Positions 1-8,106 of a stretch of 48,374 bases of DNA are shown here, in pieces. The stretch's first letter is position 1; each line of letters opens with the position of its first letter. The notes below the pieces were generated by a model, which was given only the letters and a program-made list of their open reading frames with translations, was not told the origin of the DNA and did not search any database. The stretch covers positions 1 to 48,374 of the forward strand of contig BAIF02000019.1 in NCBI GenBank assembly GCA_000509105.1, given 5' to 3'. The position numbers and the translations under genes were made by a program. This DNA comes from Clostridiales bacterium VE202-21 (GTDB taxonomy: Bacteria > Bacillota > Clostridia > Lachnospirales > Lachnospiraceae).

Positions 1-1
1 C

Positions 2-793
2 ATGATGAATGAGGGGGATATCCCGAAGGAACACACAGGAGGTGAGAATTGGGAGATTCTTCACGGGGATACCCTGAAACTGGTAAAAGCATTTAACCCC
101 GGAATATTCGATGCGGTAGTCACGGATCCGCCTTATGCTTCGGGAGGCACGAAGCAGAATGAGAGGAACCGCACGACCAACCAGAAATACAGCAGCATGA
201 AAAGTGCGAATGCCCTGCCGGATTTTGACGGGGACAATAAGGACCAGCGCTCCTGGACCCACTGGATGGCAGAGTGGCTGTATGATGTGCGGAAAGCCTG
301 TAAATCAGGAGCTCCCATCTGTCTGTTTATTGATTGGAGACAGTATCCGTCCATTACGGATGCCCTGCAGTGGGCAGGCTGGATCTGGCGGGGGACTGCT
401 GTGTGGGATAAGGGCAACTCCCGTCCGCAGAAAGGGCGGTTCCGCCAGCAGGCAGAATACATTGTGTGGGGCAGTAACGGACCGATGCCCGTGAGCCGCC
501 CAGTGTCTTGTCTTCCGGGGGTATTTCGCTATGGGAATCCCCAGAACCGTATCCATGTGACGGAAAAGCCTTTGCAGCTGATGAAGGATGTCATCCAGAT
601 CTGTGAACCGGGCGGGATGCTCATAGACCCCTTTGCAGGAGCGGGAACAACGATTTTAGCGGCAGCACAGGAAGGCTACCGGGCAGTCGGTATTGAAGTG
701 ACGGATACATATTACAAGCTGGGTACAGACCGGGTACGGTTTGCGCTGAATGCGGCGGATGAGAAAAAGGAGGATGGCAGCAATGGAGAATAA
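2..793 (+). CDS. Beta-class DNA methyltransferase (orphan, ICE-borne)
   Basis: Transfers a methyl group from S-adenosylmethionine to an exocyclic amino group of DNA (N6-adenine or N4-cytosine). The catalytic motif DPPY is at residues 42-45 and the SAM-binding motif DPFAGAGTT at 209-217. Motif IV before motif I is the beta-class order. About 263 residues, short for a restriction-modification enzyme, and no restriction endonuclease is adjacent, so an orphan methylase that protects the element during transfer is the likely role. Two ATGs (2 and 5) open the frame at the window edge; the upstream ribosome site cannot be seen, so the true start may lie outside. Its end overlaps the next gene by 11 bases. 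Confidence 0.88.
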   Translation: MMNEGDIPKEHTGGENWEILHGDTLKLVKAFNPGIFDAVVTDPPYASGGTKQNERNRTTNQKYSSMKSANALPDFDGDNKDQRSWTHWMAEWLYDVRKACKSGAPICLFIDWRQYPSITDALQWAGWIWRGTAVWDKGNSRPQKGRFRQQAEYIVWGSNGPMPVSRPVSCLPGVFRYGNPQNRIHVTEKPLQLMKDVIQICEPGGMLIDPFAGAGTTILAAAQEGYRAVGIEVTDTYYKLGTDRVRFALNAADEKKEDGSNGE

Positions 794-1718
794 CTTATCC
801 TATCGGGATTTTCAGGAAAGCCTGATGCAGTCAGTTAGCCAGGAACTGAACAGAAATGGAACATTTCACTGTGAACTGACACAGGCACAGAAAAATAATG
901 TAGTCTTGTCAGGTCTGTCCATCAGGCAGGATGGCAGCAAGTCAGCACCGATCATTTATCTGAATGATTTTTATCAATCTTACCTTGAGGGAAAGCCTCT
1001 GCACCAGATCAGCAATGAAATCGTGAAATTTTATCAAAGCCAGGAAATCCCTGAATTCGACCATGCCGACTTTGCTGATTATAGAAGGATGAGAGATAAG
1101 CTCCGGGTACGGCTGGTCAATAAAGAAAATAACCAGACATACTATAAGCAGGGACCATATAAGATACACCCGATGGGGGCAGAAATCCTGTTTTTGGAGT
1201 TGGAGAAAAATGAGTCAGGGAGTATGTGCGTGCAGGTGACAGATGCTATGGCAGAGTTATGGGGGGTACCCAAAGTAGAATTATTTAAAACAGCATTAGA
1301 AAATACGCAGAATAGCGATAAAGTAAAATTCCAGTCGATGAATGAGGCGATGAATGAAATTGTGTCAGGAGATGCAGGGAAGGAATTTGATGTAGGGGAG
1401 GATTTTGATGCACCGATGCATGTTTTGAGTAATGAAAGTAACCTATATGGGGCAACAGTGGCATTATATCCGGATGTGCTTCGGCATATTCGCAAACAGC
1501 TTGGAAGTGATTATTATATACTCCCCTCCAGTATCCACGAACTTATAATTATGAGAAAGAAAGACTGTGATATGAGTGAAAAGGAGCTGCGGAGTATGGT
1601 CAGGGACATTAACCGACAGATAGTAACGCCGGAGAAAATCCTGGCGAACGAAGTGTATGAGTACAGAGCTGATGTGGATAAGGTAAAAAAGTGTGTAAAA
1701 GAAGACAAAGAACGGTAG
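783..1718 (+). CDS. DUF5688-like ICE accessory protein
   Basis: A 311-residue soluble protein resembling the DUF5688 proteins that recur in Tn1549-like elements. No catalytic motif, signal peptide or membrane segment is evident. ATG 783 is chosen because AAGGAGG lies just before it at 768-774; an in-frame ATG at 750 would add eleven residues but lacks such a site. It overlaps the end of the methylase, so the two are probably translationally coupled. The function is unknown. Family assignment rests on overall resemblance and position. Confidence 0.7.
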   Translation: MENNLSYRDFQESLMQSVSQELNRNGTFHCELTQAQKNNVVLSGLSIRQDGSKSAPIIYLNDFYQSYLEGKPLHQISNEIVKFYQSQEIPEFDHADFADYRRMRDKLRVRLVNKENNQTYYKQGPYKIHPMGAEILFLELEKNESGSMCVQVTDAMAELWGVPKVELFKTALENTQNSDKVKFQSMNEAMNEIVSGDAGKEFDVGEDFDAPMHVLSNESNLYGATVALYPDVLRHIRKQLGSDYYILPSSIHELIIMRKKDCDMSEKELRSMVRDINRQIVTPEKILANEVYEYRADVDKVKKCVKEDKER

Positions 1719-1799
1719 CAGGGTATCCAAATGGATGCTCTGAAATAATGTTCAGGGAAATGGGAGCATCCACAGGGATGCCCAAAGGAGGGATGTGTA

Positions 1800-2123
1800 T
1801 TGGAACAGGCGTTGGCTTATGTATGCTGTCCGGCAGAGGAGAGCCGGACAAAGCTGCAGAAATACTGCCGTAAGATTTTTGAAATGGGGTATGTGCCTAT
1901 CTGTCCTCAGTTTGGCTTTTCACCATTTTTAGATGAAAGTGAAGCGGAGGATCAGCAGGCTTTCAACCGGATGGCGCACTTAGTCTTAAGGAGATGCCGT
2001 ATGGTAGTGGTCTGCGGTCGGGAGGTAACAGGAACAATGAACACGGAAATCAGCATGGCAGACCGGCTCCATATCATTTGCACCACGTTGGATGGGCTGA
2101 TTAAAATCAAGGAAAATCAATAG
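1800..2123 (+). CDS. DUF7768/DUF4406-like small protein, TTG start
   Basis: A 107-residue protein with the look of the DUF4406/DUF7768 group (Rossmann-like, related to nucleoside 2-deoxyribosyltransferases): an N-terminal strand ending in a CCP turn, a GYVPICPQF segment around residues 30-38, and VVVCGREVTGT around 68-78. The start is TTG at 1800, set by AAAGGAGG at 1784-1791 with normal spacing; the nearby ATG at 1793 is in another frame. It belongs to the ICE accessory block and follows the DUF5688 gene by about 80 bases. No substrate can be named. Confidence 0.65.
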   Translation: MEQALAYVCCPAEESRTKLQKYCRKIFEMGYVPICPQFGFSPFLDESEAEDQQAFNRMAHLVLRRCRMVVVCGREVTGTMNTEISMADRLHIICTTLDGLIKIKENQ

Positions 2124-2184
2124 TCAGCAATATTTAACTGATAGTTATGGCTGACTATTTGGTGCGACTGGTTTTGCAAGCATA

Positions 2185-2224
2185 GCGTTTGGATATCCAA
2201 ACGCACTTTGGGGAGAACCCCAAA
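2185..2224. repeat. 20-bp perfect palindrome followed by a 7-bp stem-loop; candidate ICE oriT/regulatory site
   Basis: Positions 2185-2204 form a perfect palindrome (GCGTTTGGAT and its complement). Directly after it, TTTGGGG (2207-2213) and CCCCAAA (2218-2224) pair across an AGAA loop. The site lies in a 128-base non-coding gap about 850 bases upstream of mobC and the relaxase. There is no T-run, so a terminator is unlikely. Stem-loops of this type upstream of mobilisation genes often mark oriT, which is the inference made here; a protein-binding operator is the alternative. Confidence 0.45.
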
Positions 2225-2251
2225 CCCCCATGAATCAATTGGAAAGGAGAG

Positions 2252-2602
2252 ATGCAGTTGGAGATGGATGCGAAAAAGTGTGAGTTCCTGCCTGTGACAG
2301 TTTTTGGCAGGCAGGGACTCTTTTACGGTGAACGGCTAGAGCGTGCCAGCGTTCCGAAAGGATGGCATATGTATGAAATTCAGTATCATCCGGAGAATCC
2401 GAAGCTGCCGGTGCAGATAGGAAAAATGGCAGTGAACCATTTTTATGGAACCGTTCTGACCCCAAAGGCAATCCGGCTGTCGGAAGGAGAATGGGATTTC
2501 CGGGTAATAGACGGCAACAGGGATCTGCGCTTTTCAGCGGAAAAGGCAGTTACCCTGAAGGAATATGAAAAGCAGAAGCATAGGAAAAAGCATGGAAGAT
2601 AA
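2252..2602 (+). CDS. LPD28-like small protein
   Basis: A protein of about 116 residues resembling the LPD28 family, small proteins linked to large polyvalent proteins of conjugative elements. It has a central segment with W, H and Y residues (around 32-60) and a lysine-rich tail. AAAGGAG at 2243-2249 sits too close to ATG 2252; TTG 2258 or ATG 2264 in the same frame have better spacing, so the protein may be 2-4 residues shorter. It ends where the next gene's ribosome site begins, consistent with an operon. Biochemical role unknown. Confidence 0.6.
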   Translation: MQLEMDAKKCEFLPVTVFGRQGLFYGERLERASVPKGWHMYEIQYHPENPKLPVQIGKMAVNHFYGTVLTPKAIRLSEGEWDFRVIDGNRDLRFSAEKAVTLKEYEKQKHRKKHGR

Positions 2603-2615
2603 GGAGAGAAAAACG

Positions 2616-2960
2616 ATGTTATTAGCAGGTATTGTAGGTGTGATTGCAGGAAATATCATGGGAGTGGTTCTGATGTGCCTTATGGTTGCTGGAAAACGAG
2701 AAGATGGGATGATGGAGCGGTATGGCCTGCAGATGCAGGAGTGCAGGAAAAAAATCTGTTTTCCTGATAACCGAAGAAGAGAAGCCTTTTCCATTTTAGA
2801 CGGGGACAGCATCCAACTGACAGCCCCAAATGGGGAGCATCAGACTGGTATCTGCCGTTACGTGGATGAGGAACACGCAAGCATCAACGGCAGGGAGTGG
2901 AACCTAAAGGACTTTGCAGAACAGATGGAGCAAAGAGGGATTGTATATACCCCGGTATAA
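2616..2960 (+). CDS. Small membrane-anchored protein, DUF3789-like N-terminus
   Basis: A 114-residue protein. Residues 1-25 form one hydrophobic segment rich in G, V and I (starting MLLAGIVGV), like the DUF3789 miniproteins of ICEs, so it is probably membrane-anchored at the N-terminus. The remainder is soluble and has a DGDSI...GICRYVD segment that could be a small beta-barrel. ATG 2616 is preferred because AAGGAG is at 2601-2606; an upstream in-frame ATG at 2592 lies before that site and overlaps the previous gene. It may help mating-pore assembly, but this is only suggested by location. Confidence 0.6.
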   Translation: MLLAGIVGVIAGNIMGVVLMCLMVAGKREDGMMERYGLQMQECRKKICFPDNRRREAFSILDGDSIQLTAPNGEHQTGICRYVDEEHASINGREWNLKDFAEQMEQRGIVYTPV

Positions 2961-2977
2961 AGGAAAGAAGGTGGGAC

Positions 2978-3058
2978 ATGAAGAAAAAGAGGATTGTCGG
3001 GTTTACAGCACTTACGGCGCCAATTTTGGCAGGCAAAGAAAGGCAGGGAGAAAGATGA
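2978..3058 (+). CDS. Putative 26-residue leader peptide coupled to mobC
   Basis: A short reading frame with a basic start (MKKKR) and a hydrophobic middle (IVGFTALTAPILA), ending in TGA at 3056-3058. Its stop overlaps the mobC ATG (3055-3057) in an ATGA arrangement typical of translational coupling. AAGGAAAGAAGG upstream offers a ribosome site. It may be a real miniprotein or simply a translated leader that controls mobC. Only spacing and overlap support it. Confidence 0.4.
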   Translation: MKKKRIVGFTALTAPILAGKERQGER

Positions 3059-3498
3059 GGAAAAGAAATCATGTCATCCCGGTACGCTTAAATGTCAAAG
3101 AACTGCACCATCTGGACGAGCAGGTAACAAAAAGCGGTTTCAGCCGGGAGGAATATCTCCGTTCTTTAATCTGCGGTGCAGACGTGCGGGCAAAGCCCTG
3201 TGAACACCATGCGGATTTGCTCCGTAAGATTGCAGGGCTGTGCAATAATGCTAACCAGCTGGCACATATGGCGAATGCATCCGGCATGGCAGATCAAGAG
3301 AGCGTCAGGGAGATGCTTCGGATTTCCAAGGAGACGTGCAGATTGTCAAAGAAGACTGGTAATAGCTTATGGCATATACCAGCATCATTCCCGTCCACCG
3401 CCTGGACAACTCCATTGATTATATCAAAGACAAGGAAAAAACAGTCCGAAAGCCGGAGGAGGCAGGCTCTCTGGAAGGGGCAATCGAGTATGCTTTGA
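3055..3498 (+). CDS. mobC: MobC-type relaxosome accessory protein, apparently frameshifted at its end
   Basis: Relaxosome protein that binds oriT and helps the relaxase. The N-terminus (RNHVIPVRLNVKE, then HHLDEQ and FSREEYLRSLI) matches the ribbon-helix-helix-like start of Firmicutes MobC. Start ATG 3055 follows a GGGAG site. After residue ~95 the frame no longer resembles the family and runs 130 bases into the relaxase gene. One extra base near 3339 would give ETWQIVKEDW and a stop at 3360-3362, just 6 bases before the relaxase ATG, the spacing expected for this operon. A one-base deletion is therefore likely; the DNA-binding part is unaffected. Confidence 0.75.
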   Translation: MRKRNHVIPVRLNVKELHHLDEQVTKSGFSREEYLRSLICGADVRAKPCEHHADLLRKIAGLCNNANQLAHMANASGMADQESVREMLRISKETCRLSKKTGNSLWHIPASFPSTAWTTPLIISKTRKKQSESRRRQALWKGQSSML

Positions 3499-4673
3499 AT
3501 CGGGAAAAAACGGAGCAGACCATATTTGAAGATTCCATCGGCTGCACCTGTGAAAATACTTATGCAGACATGACTGCCACAAAACAGCGGTTCCACAAGA
3601 TGGACGGCGTACAGGGGTATCACCTGATTCAGAGTTTTGCAGCAGGGGAAGTGTCCCCAGAGCTGGCACACTTGATTGGGCAAGAACTTGCAGAGCAGCT
3701 ACTGAAGGGGCAGTTTGAAGTGGTAATCACTACGCATTTAAATACCGCACATTACCATAACCATCTGGTGTTTAACTCTGTCAGTATGACAGACGGGCAT
3801 AAGTACCACAGCAACAGCAGGAGTTACTATGAAGAAATCCGTAAGATTTCCGATGGGCTGTGCAGAAAATATGGATTGTCCGTTATAAAGACCTCGCATG
3901 GGAAAGGGATGTGCTATGCCCAATGGAAAGCCGAGCAGGAAGGAAAACCCACATGGAGGACTGGAATCCGCATGGATATCCGGGAGGCAGTGGAGAGCAG
4001 CTTTACATGGAAACAGTTTATACAGCGGATGGAACACAAGGGATATGAATGGAAATTAAACCGGAAATATGTAGCGCTGAAAGCACCGGGGATGGAGCGG
4101 TTCGTCCGGCTTAAAAGCCTTGGAAACTACTATACAGAAAGCAGCATCCGGGAATGGCTCCTTCAGCCAAAAAAATCCCGGAAACAACCTGCTGGGAAAG
4201 AATATAAAAGGGCGGGACTGGACAGTAAAAAGTGCTCCGGTCTGCAGGCGCTTTATTACTCCTATCTGTATCAGATGGGAGTCTTTCAGAAACGCCCTCC
4301 AAGAACCTCTTTCGCAATTCAGGCCGACATTCGGAAGCTGGATCAGCGGATCGAGCAGCTGGACTTCTTGCAGAAGCATGAGATTACAACCCGTGAACAG
4401 CTGTCAGCCCATAGGAAACCGCTGGAGGATCGGATGCTGGCTCTTACGAAAGAGCGTCATCGTCTATACCGGGTACAGCCTGATTCAGAGCGAATCCGGG
4501 GGATTACGGAGGAGCTAAGGCCTCTGCGGAAGGAAGTCAGACTGTGTCTGCGGATTGAACAGCATTCAAAAGAGATTGAACAGAGGCTCTATGCAGAGCG
4601 GAAAATGAAAGCAGGGCAGGAATTCAGGCAGGAGGAGAGAAACAGAACAGGGCAGGATGCCCTGAAACGATAG
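3369..4673 (+). CDS. MOBP-type conjugative relaxase
   Basis: Nicks oriT and pilots the transferred strand. The relaxase domain is in the first ~200 residues, with the metal-binding triad in THLNTAHYHNHLVF (H123, H128, H130, H132) and an N-terminal tyrosine (Y3) near a conserved IIPVHRLD stretch. The C-terminal half (residues ~260-434) is rich in charged residues and probably helical. At 434 residues it fits the Tn1549-like VirD2/MOBP group. It follows mobC and precedes pcfB by 11 bases. It looks intact, but the coupling protein it needs is broken downstream. Confidence 0.9.
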   Translation: MAYTSIIPVHRLDNSIDYIKDKEKTVRKPEEAGSLEGAIEYALNREKTEQTIFEDSIGCTCENTYADMTATKQRFHKMDGVQGYHLIQSFAAGEVSPELAHLIGQELAEQLLKGQFEVVITTHLNTAHYHNHLVFNSVSMTDGHKYHSNSRSYYEEIRKISDGLCRKYGLSVIKTSHGKGMCYAQWKAEQEGKPTWRTGIRMDIREAVESSFTWKQFIQRMEHKGYEWKLNRKYVALKAPGMERFVRLKSLGNYYTESSIREWLLQPKKSRKQPAGKEYKRAGLDSKKCSGLQALYYSYLYQMGVFQKRPPRTSFAIQADIRKLDQRIEQLDFLQKHEITTREQLSAHRKPLEDRMLALTKERHRLYRVQPDSERIRGITEELRPLRKEVRLCLRIEQHSKEIEQRLYAERKMKAGQEFRQEERNRTGQDALKR

Positions 4674-4684
4674 GAGGTGACAGC

Positions 4685-5443
4685 ATGAATTATGGCGGTG
4701 AAGCAGCGGATCAGATTGTCCGGTATTCATTGGAAGGTCTGGATCACGGTATCCGTCTGTCGGGGACTCTGGCAAAGAATCTGGCGGTATTTATTGCTGC
4801 GGTATTAAAGGACCAGAAAAAAACACATGGAAAGGCACGCATGATTCAGTTTTTAAAGGACGGAAGACCACTGAAATTTTTCACAGTACCTTCCGACAGA
4901 CTGCGGGAATTCTGTCAGGAGGGAAAAAAGAGGGGGCTTCTGTATGTGGTCATCCGGGACCGGAAGAACCCAGATAACTGTGAGATTATGGTGTATGCGG
5001 ATGATGCGGCAAAGGTGAACCGTGTCATGGAGAAGATGAATCTGGATTTTATCGGAGCCGAAGTAGGCGAAGCTGTACACGAGATGGCACCGGAAACGGC
5101 ACAGGAGGCGCCGGGCAGGACAGAGACAGTGGAAATGCCGGGAGGAGAAATCCAGTTTGAAATCAATGACGTGGATCAGGACTTTAACTTTGATGTATCA
5201 GAAGCAGAAACGGGAAATTTTACCCAGGCGCAGGAAGCAGAGGAAAAGAATCTGTCCGAATCTTCCTCGCGCAGCAGCGGTATTTTTACCGGGCAGGAAA
5301 AGGAGATTGAGAAGCCTTCTGTACGCAGAGAATTAAACCAGATTAAAGAGGAACAAAAAGAATCCAGCCAAAAGAAGAAACAGCAGAGCAGGAAACGTAC
5401 CGCCAGCAGGCGGAAAAAGAAAGCAAAGACAAGAGGGAGGTAA
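4685..5443 (+). CDS. pcfB: PcfB family (DUF3801) relaxosome/coupling accessory protein
   Basis: PcfB-like proteins bridge the relaxosome to the VirD4 coupling protein in Gram-positive conjugation. Residues 1-135 match the DUF3801 core: an amphipathic start, LAKNLAVFIAAVLKDQ, then KFFTVPSDRL and VVIRDRKNPDNCEIMVYADDA. Residues ~135-200 are acidic and low in complexity, and the last ~35 are strongly basic (RKRTASRRKKKAK), suited to DNA or partner contact. AGGAGGTGA precedes ATG 4685. The next gene begins 3 bases after its stop. Confidence 0.82.
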   Translation: MNYGGEAADQIVRYSLEGLDHGIRLSGTLAKNLAVFIAAVLKDQKKTHGKARMIQFLKDGRPLKFFTVPSDRLREFCQEGKKRGLLYVVIRDRKNPDNCEIMVYADDAAKVNRVMEKMNLDFIGAEVGEAVHEMAPETAQEAPGRTETVEMPGGEIQFEINDVDQDFNFDVSEAETGNFTQAQEAEEKNLSESSSRSSGIFTGQEKEIEKPSVRRELNQIKEEQKESSQKKKQQSRKRTASRRKKKAKTRGR

Positions 5444-5446
5444 TGT

Positions 5447-6391
5447 ATGGATTTATCAAAATATTTGAATCAGGAAGCAGAGGCGTCTGCAGAGGGCGGC
5501 CAGAGAATGTCCAAGGAGGAATATGCCGCCATGAAAAAACAGGAACGGGAAGAGGTATGGGCGGAGATTGACGCAAAAGCACAGGATGTGTTCAAGGATG
5601 GAGATTCATTGAAAGGGTTCTTAAATTTTATTGCACAGTGTACGCCCCAGAGAACGCCCAATCTGTTGCTGTTATACAGCCAGAACCCGGAAATCAGACA
5701 GATCAGGACCTATGAAAGAATCCGGGCAGAGGGACATTCCATCAAACCGGAGGCGAGGGGGAAAGGATACCGGTTCCTGGCAGGGAATGAATATGAAAAG
5801 GATGGCGTAACCATGCAGGGGTATTCCATCAGCAAGGCATACGATATCACCCAGATCCGTATGAAACAGCCAGAGCCTCTCCCGCAGAAATCAATGGAAG
5901 AACTGATGGGTGCTCTGCTTACAGGTTCAGAGGTCCGTGTCCAGATTGCGGATAACCTGCCGGAAGGGGTTCAGGCCCAGTATATTCCAAACCAGCGTTC
6001 CATTTATGTAAGGAACGGAATGCCGGAGGTCACCACCTTCCACGCAATGAACCGGGAACTGGCATGTGCATCTATGGATATGCACAATGGAACCTACAGC
6101 CGGGCGAAGGTGTCGGCCCCGGCGTTCTGTGCAGCCTATGTGGTAGCACAGAAATATGGGGTAGAGAACACGGGATTCAATTTTGAAAAAGTGTGTGCGT
6201 TGCAGGAGTATGGAAGCAAGGATCCGAAGGAGCTGCGGGAGTTTATTAATGATATCAAGAATGCCGCTTACACCATTGAGCGGCATATGGATAAAAATCT
6301 CGGGCAGCCGGAGCAGGAATTTGTCCCGGATGAATTTAATGTAGGGGAAGCTAAAAAGGGAACTAAAGGAAAGAGCCAGCCGGAACGATAG
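5447..6391 (+). CDS. ArdC-like antirestriction/zincin-type protein
   Basis: A 314-residue soluble protein. Residues ~55-125 (from NFIAQCTPQRTPN through KGYRFLAG) resemble the ssDNA-binding N-terminal domain of ArdC-type proteins that enter the recipient with transferred DNA. The second half resembles an ImmA/IrrE-like zincin fold, but the expected HExxH reads HAMNREL (about residue 203), so the metalloprotease site looks degenerate. Located between pcfB and the coupling-protein block, as in Tn1549-like ICEs. GGGAGGTAATGT before ATG 5447 supports the start. Its exact role is uncertain. Confidence 0.65.
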   Translation: MDLSKYLNQEAEASAEGGQRMSKEEYAAMKKQEREEVWAEIDAKAQDVFKDGDSLKGFLNFIAQCTPQRTPNLLLLYSQNPEIRQIRTYERIRAEGHSIKPEARGKGYRFLAGNEYEKDGVTMQGYSISKAYDITQIRMKQPEPLPQKSMEELMGALLTGSEVRVQIADNLPEGVQAQYIPNQRSIYVRNGMPEVTTFHAMNRELACASMDMHNGTYSRAKVSAPAFCAAYVVAQKYGVENTGFNFEKVCALQEYGSKDPKELREFINDIKNAAYTIERHMDKNLGQPEQEFVPDEFNVGEAKKGTKGKSQPER

Positions 6392-6485
6392 ATTCCGACG
6401 GCTTTCTCTGGACAAAGCAGTAGCTATTCCGGAAAAGCTGTGATATGCTGTGGGTAGGGAAAACAGCGGAAACGGAGGACAGCGG

Positions 6486-6803
6486 ATGGAAAAACAAAGA
6501 TGTGTAAAGATGGATGAAATCATGAAGAATATGCTGATTCTTGCCCTGCGGGATGTATTCAGGGAGGAGAAGGCAAAGGGACTTTCCACAGATGTAACCA
6601 GAGATTTTGCGCTGAGGCTTGCCGACTATGAAGAGATGAAACTGTTCCTTACGGATACGGAGCATAAAAAGGCGATAGAAGCGTTAAACATGCTGCGCAA
6701 CAGTTTTATCGCTGCAGGCAGATATACAGACGGCATAGACACTATACTTTTAAAGATTCTGCAGGCAAAGTACAAGAGATGTAAAGTGAGACAGCAAAAA
6801 TAA
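6486..6803 (+). CDS. Conserved ICE protein of unknown function
   Basis: A 105-residue, mostly helical, charged protein with no signal peptide. ATG 6486 is chosen because GGAGG at 6474-6478 has ideal spacing; an earlier in-frame ATG at 6450 lacks a site. It is followed at once by a strong terminator, so it closes the relaxase-pcfB transcription unit. I do not recognise a family with confidence. Confidence 0.6.
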   Translation: MEKQRCVKMDEIMKNMLILALRDVFREEKAKGLSTDVTRDFALRLADYEEMKLFLTDTEHKKAIEALNMLRNSFIAAGRYTDGIDTILLKILQAKYKRCKVRQQK

Positions 6804-6815
6804 TCAGTAATACAG

Positions 6816-6861
6816 ATACAGCCGGAAATGGACGAAAGATGCCATTTCGGCTGTATTTTTT
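6816..6861 (+). terminator. Intrinsic terminator after the relaxase operon
   Basis: ATACAGCCGGAAATGG (6816-6831) pairs with CCATTTCGGCTGTAT (6842-6856), leaving one bulged G, and a run of six or seven T follows. It separates the 105-residue gene from the DUF4314-like gene. Confidence 0.85.
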
Positions 6862-6883
6862 CGTTCTGAAATGAAAATCAGGT

Positions 6884-7159
6884 ATGGAAGGAGGGATGTG
6901 TCTGAATATAGGACAAAGAAAATTAGAAATGTTAAGACAGAGATACCAGCCGGGAACAAAGCTCTGTTTGGATCACATGGACGGAGAACCACAGATGCCT
7001 GTTGGGCTGAAAGGGGAGGTGTGCTGTGTGGACGATGCCGGACAGATTCATGTCCAGTGGGAGAATGGGAGCACGCTGGCACTGAATACAGAGGTGGACC
7101 AGTTCCACAAACAAGGGATGCCTGAGAAAAAGAGAGAGAAGGGTGAGCCTTCCCGGTAA
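6884..7159 (+). CDS. DUF4314-like small protein
   Basis: About 80-91 residues. The sequence RQRYQPGTKLCLDHMDGE...GLKGEVCCVDDAGQIHVQWENGS matches the DUF4314 pattern: an SH3-like small barrel with a conserved G-T-V/E-D-D-G-I-V-W-N-G-S series. Such proteins are common passengers of Firmicutes ICEs, function unknown. ATG 6884 overlaps its own ribosome site (GGAGGG 6889-6894); ATG 6896 is too close and CTG 6902 is well spaced, so the real start is uncertain. The coupling-protein gene starts 23 bases after its stop. Confidence 0.65.
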   Translation: MEGGMCLNIGQRKLEMLRQRYQPGTKLCLDHMDGEPQMPVGLKGEVCCVDDAGQIHVQWENGSTLALNTEVDQFHKQGMPEKKREKGEPSR

Positions 7160-7182
7160 CAGAGAGCAGGAGGTCAGAATGG

Positions 7183-8106
7183 GTGGTCTGGCTTCTTGCT
7201 CTTCCGGTAGTCTGGTGGGCGGCTGTCCTCCTTGCAGATTCCATAGGCCCCGGTCAGAATCTGCTGGGGATACTGGAGGTGTTGACGGAACGCCTGGATC
7301 ATCCATTTTCCCTGCATATTACAGAATATACCGCAAGGTCGCTTTTGGTCTGTACCCTGTTATACGCAATGGGGATTGGCATCTTTTATGCAAATCGGCG
7401 GAACTACCGGAGAGGTGAGGAACACGGTTCCGCAAAATGGGGAGATGTATATCAAATCTGTAAGAGATACCGGAATTACCCATATGCCCAGAACCTGCTG
7501 CTGACACAGAACTTCCGCATGGGGCTCAACGTCTATAAGCATAAACGGTGTCTGAATGTTTTAGTGACCGGCGGATCCGGCGCAGGAAAATCAAGGACCT
7601 ATGCCATCCCGAATATCATGCAGTGTAATTGCTCGATGGTTATTACGGACCCAAAGGCAGAACTGCTCCGGAAAACAGGAGGGCTGCTGAAAAAGAAAGG
7701 ATATGAGGTCAGAGTCTTTGACCTGATTAACCCAGATACTTCGTTTTGCTATAACCCGTTCCAGTATGTCCATGATGATAAGGATGTGCTGCGTCTGATA
7801 TCAAATCTGATAAAAAATACCACGCCAAAAGGGTCGCAGTCCCAGGATCCATTCTGGGAAAAAAGTGAGACAGCCCTCCTGCAGGCACTCATGCTGTACC
7901 TTCTGCATGAAGCGCCGCCGGAGGAACAGAACTTCTCCATGATTATGGAAATGCTGGGTTCGGCACAGGTAAAAGAGGATGACGAGGACTATGAATCACC
8001 GCTGGATATTTTATTTGAGCGTCTGGAGATGCGGGAGCCGGACAGCATTGCCGTGAAGCAGTATCATATTTACAAACAGGCGGCAGGAGATGTATGCTCT
8101 AAGTGA
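7183..8106 (+). pseudogene. virD4: VirD4/TraG-type coupling protein, truncated by insertion of layer B
   Basis: Coupling proteins are membrane ATPases that deliver the relaxase-DNA complex to the mating pore. This copy has two N-terminal membrane segments (residues ~1-22 and ~48-68), the Walker A motif GGSGAGKS (~130) and ITDPKAELLRKTG. It ends after YHIYKQAAG, where the family normally continues (KTAKS...) for about 300 residues including Walker B. Five foreign codons and a stop follow. GTG 7183 is the start, set by AGGAGG at 7168-7173; ATG 7179 is out of frame. The missing half should lie beyond the right end of layer B. The product cannot be a working coupling protein. Confidence 0.88.

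Larger units (their letters stand above)
1..8088. mobile_element. Layer A: part of a Tn1549/CTn-type integrative conjugative element
   Basis: All genes here run on the plus strand in the order typical of Tn1549-like Firmicutes ICEs: DNA methylase, DUF5688, DUF7768-like, LPD28-like, DUF3789-like, MobC, MOBP relaxase, PcfB, ArdC-like, small proteins, then VirD4. The left end lies outside the window. The right limit is placed where VirD4 similarity ends, close to a GGAGA sequence at 8086-8090; large serine recombinases of the TnpX type recombine at GA dinucleotides, so GA 8087-8088 is a plausible joint. The rest of VirD4 and the mating-pore genes are not visible. Family placement comes from gene order and motifs, not from a search. 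Confidence 0.75.
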
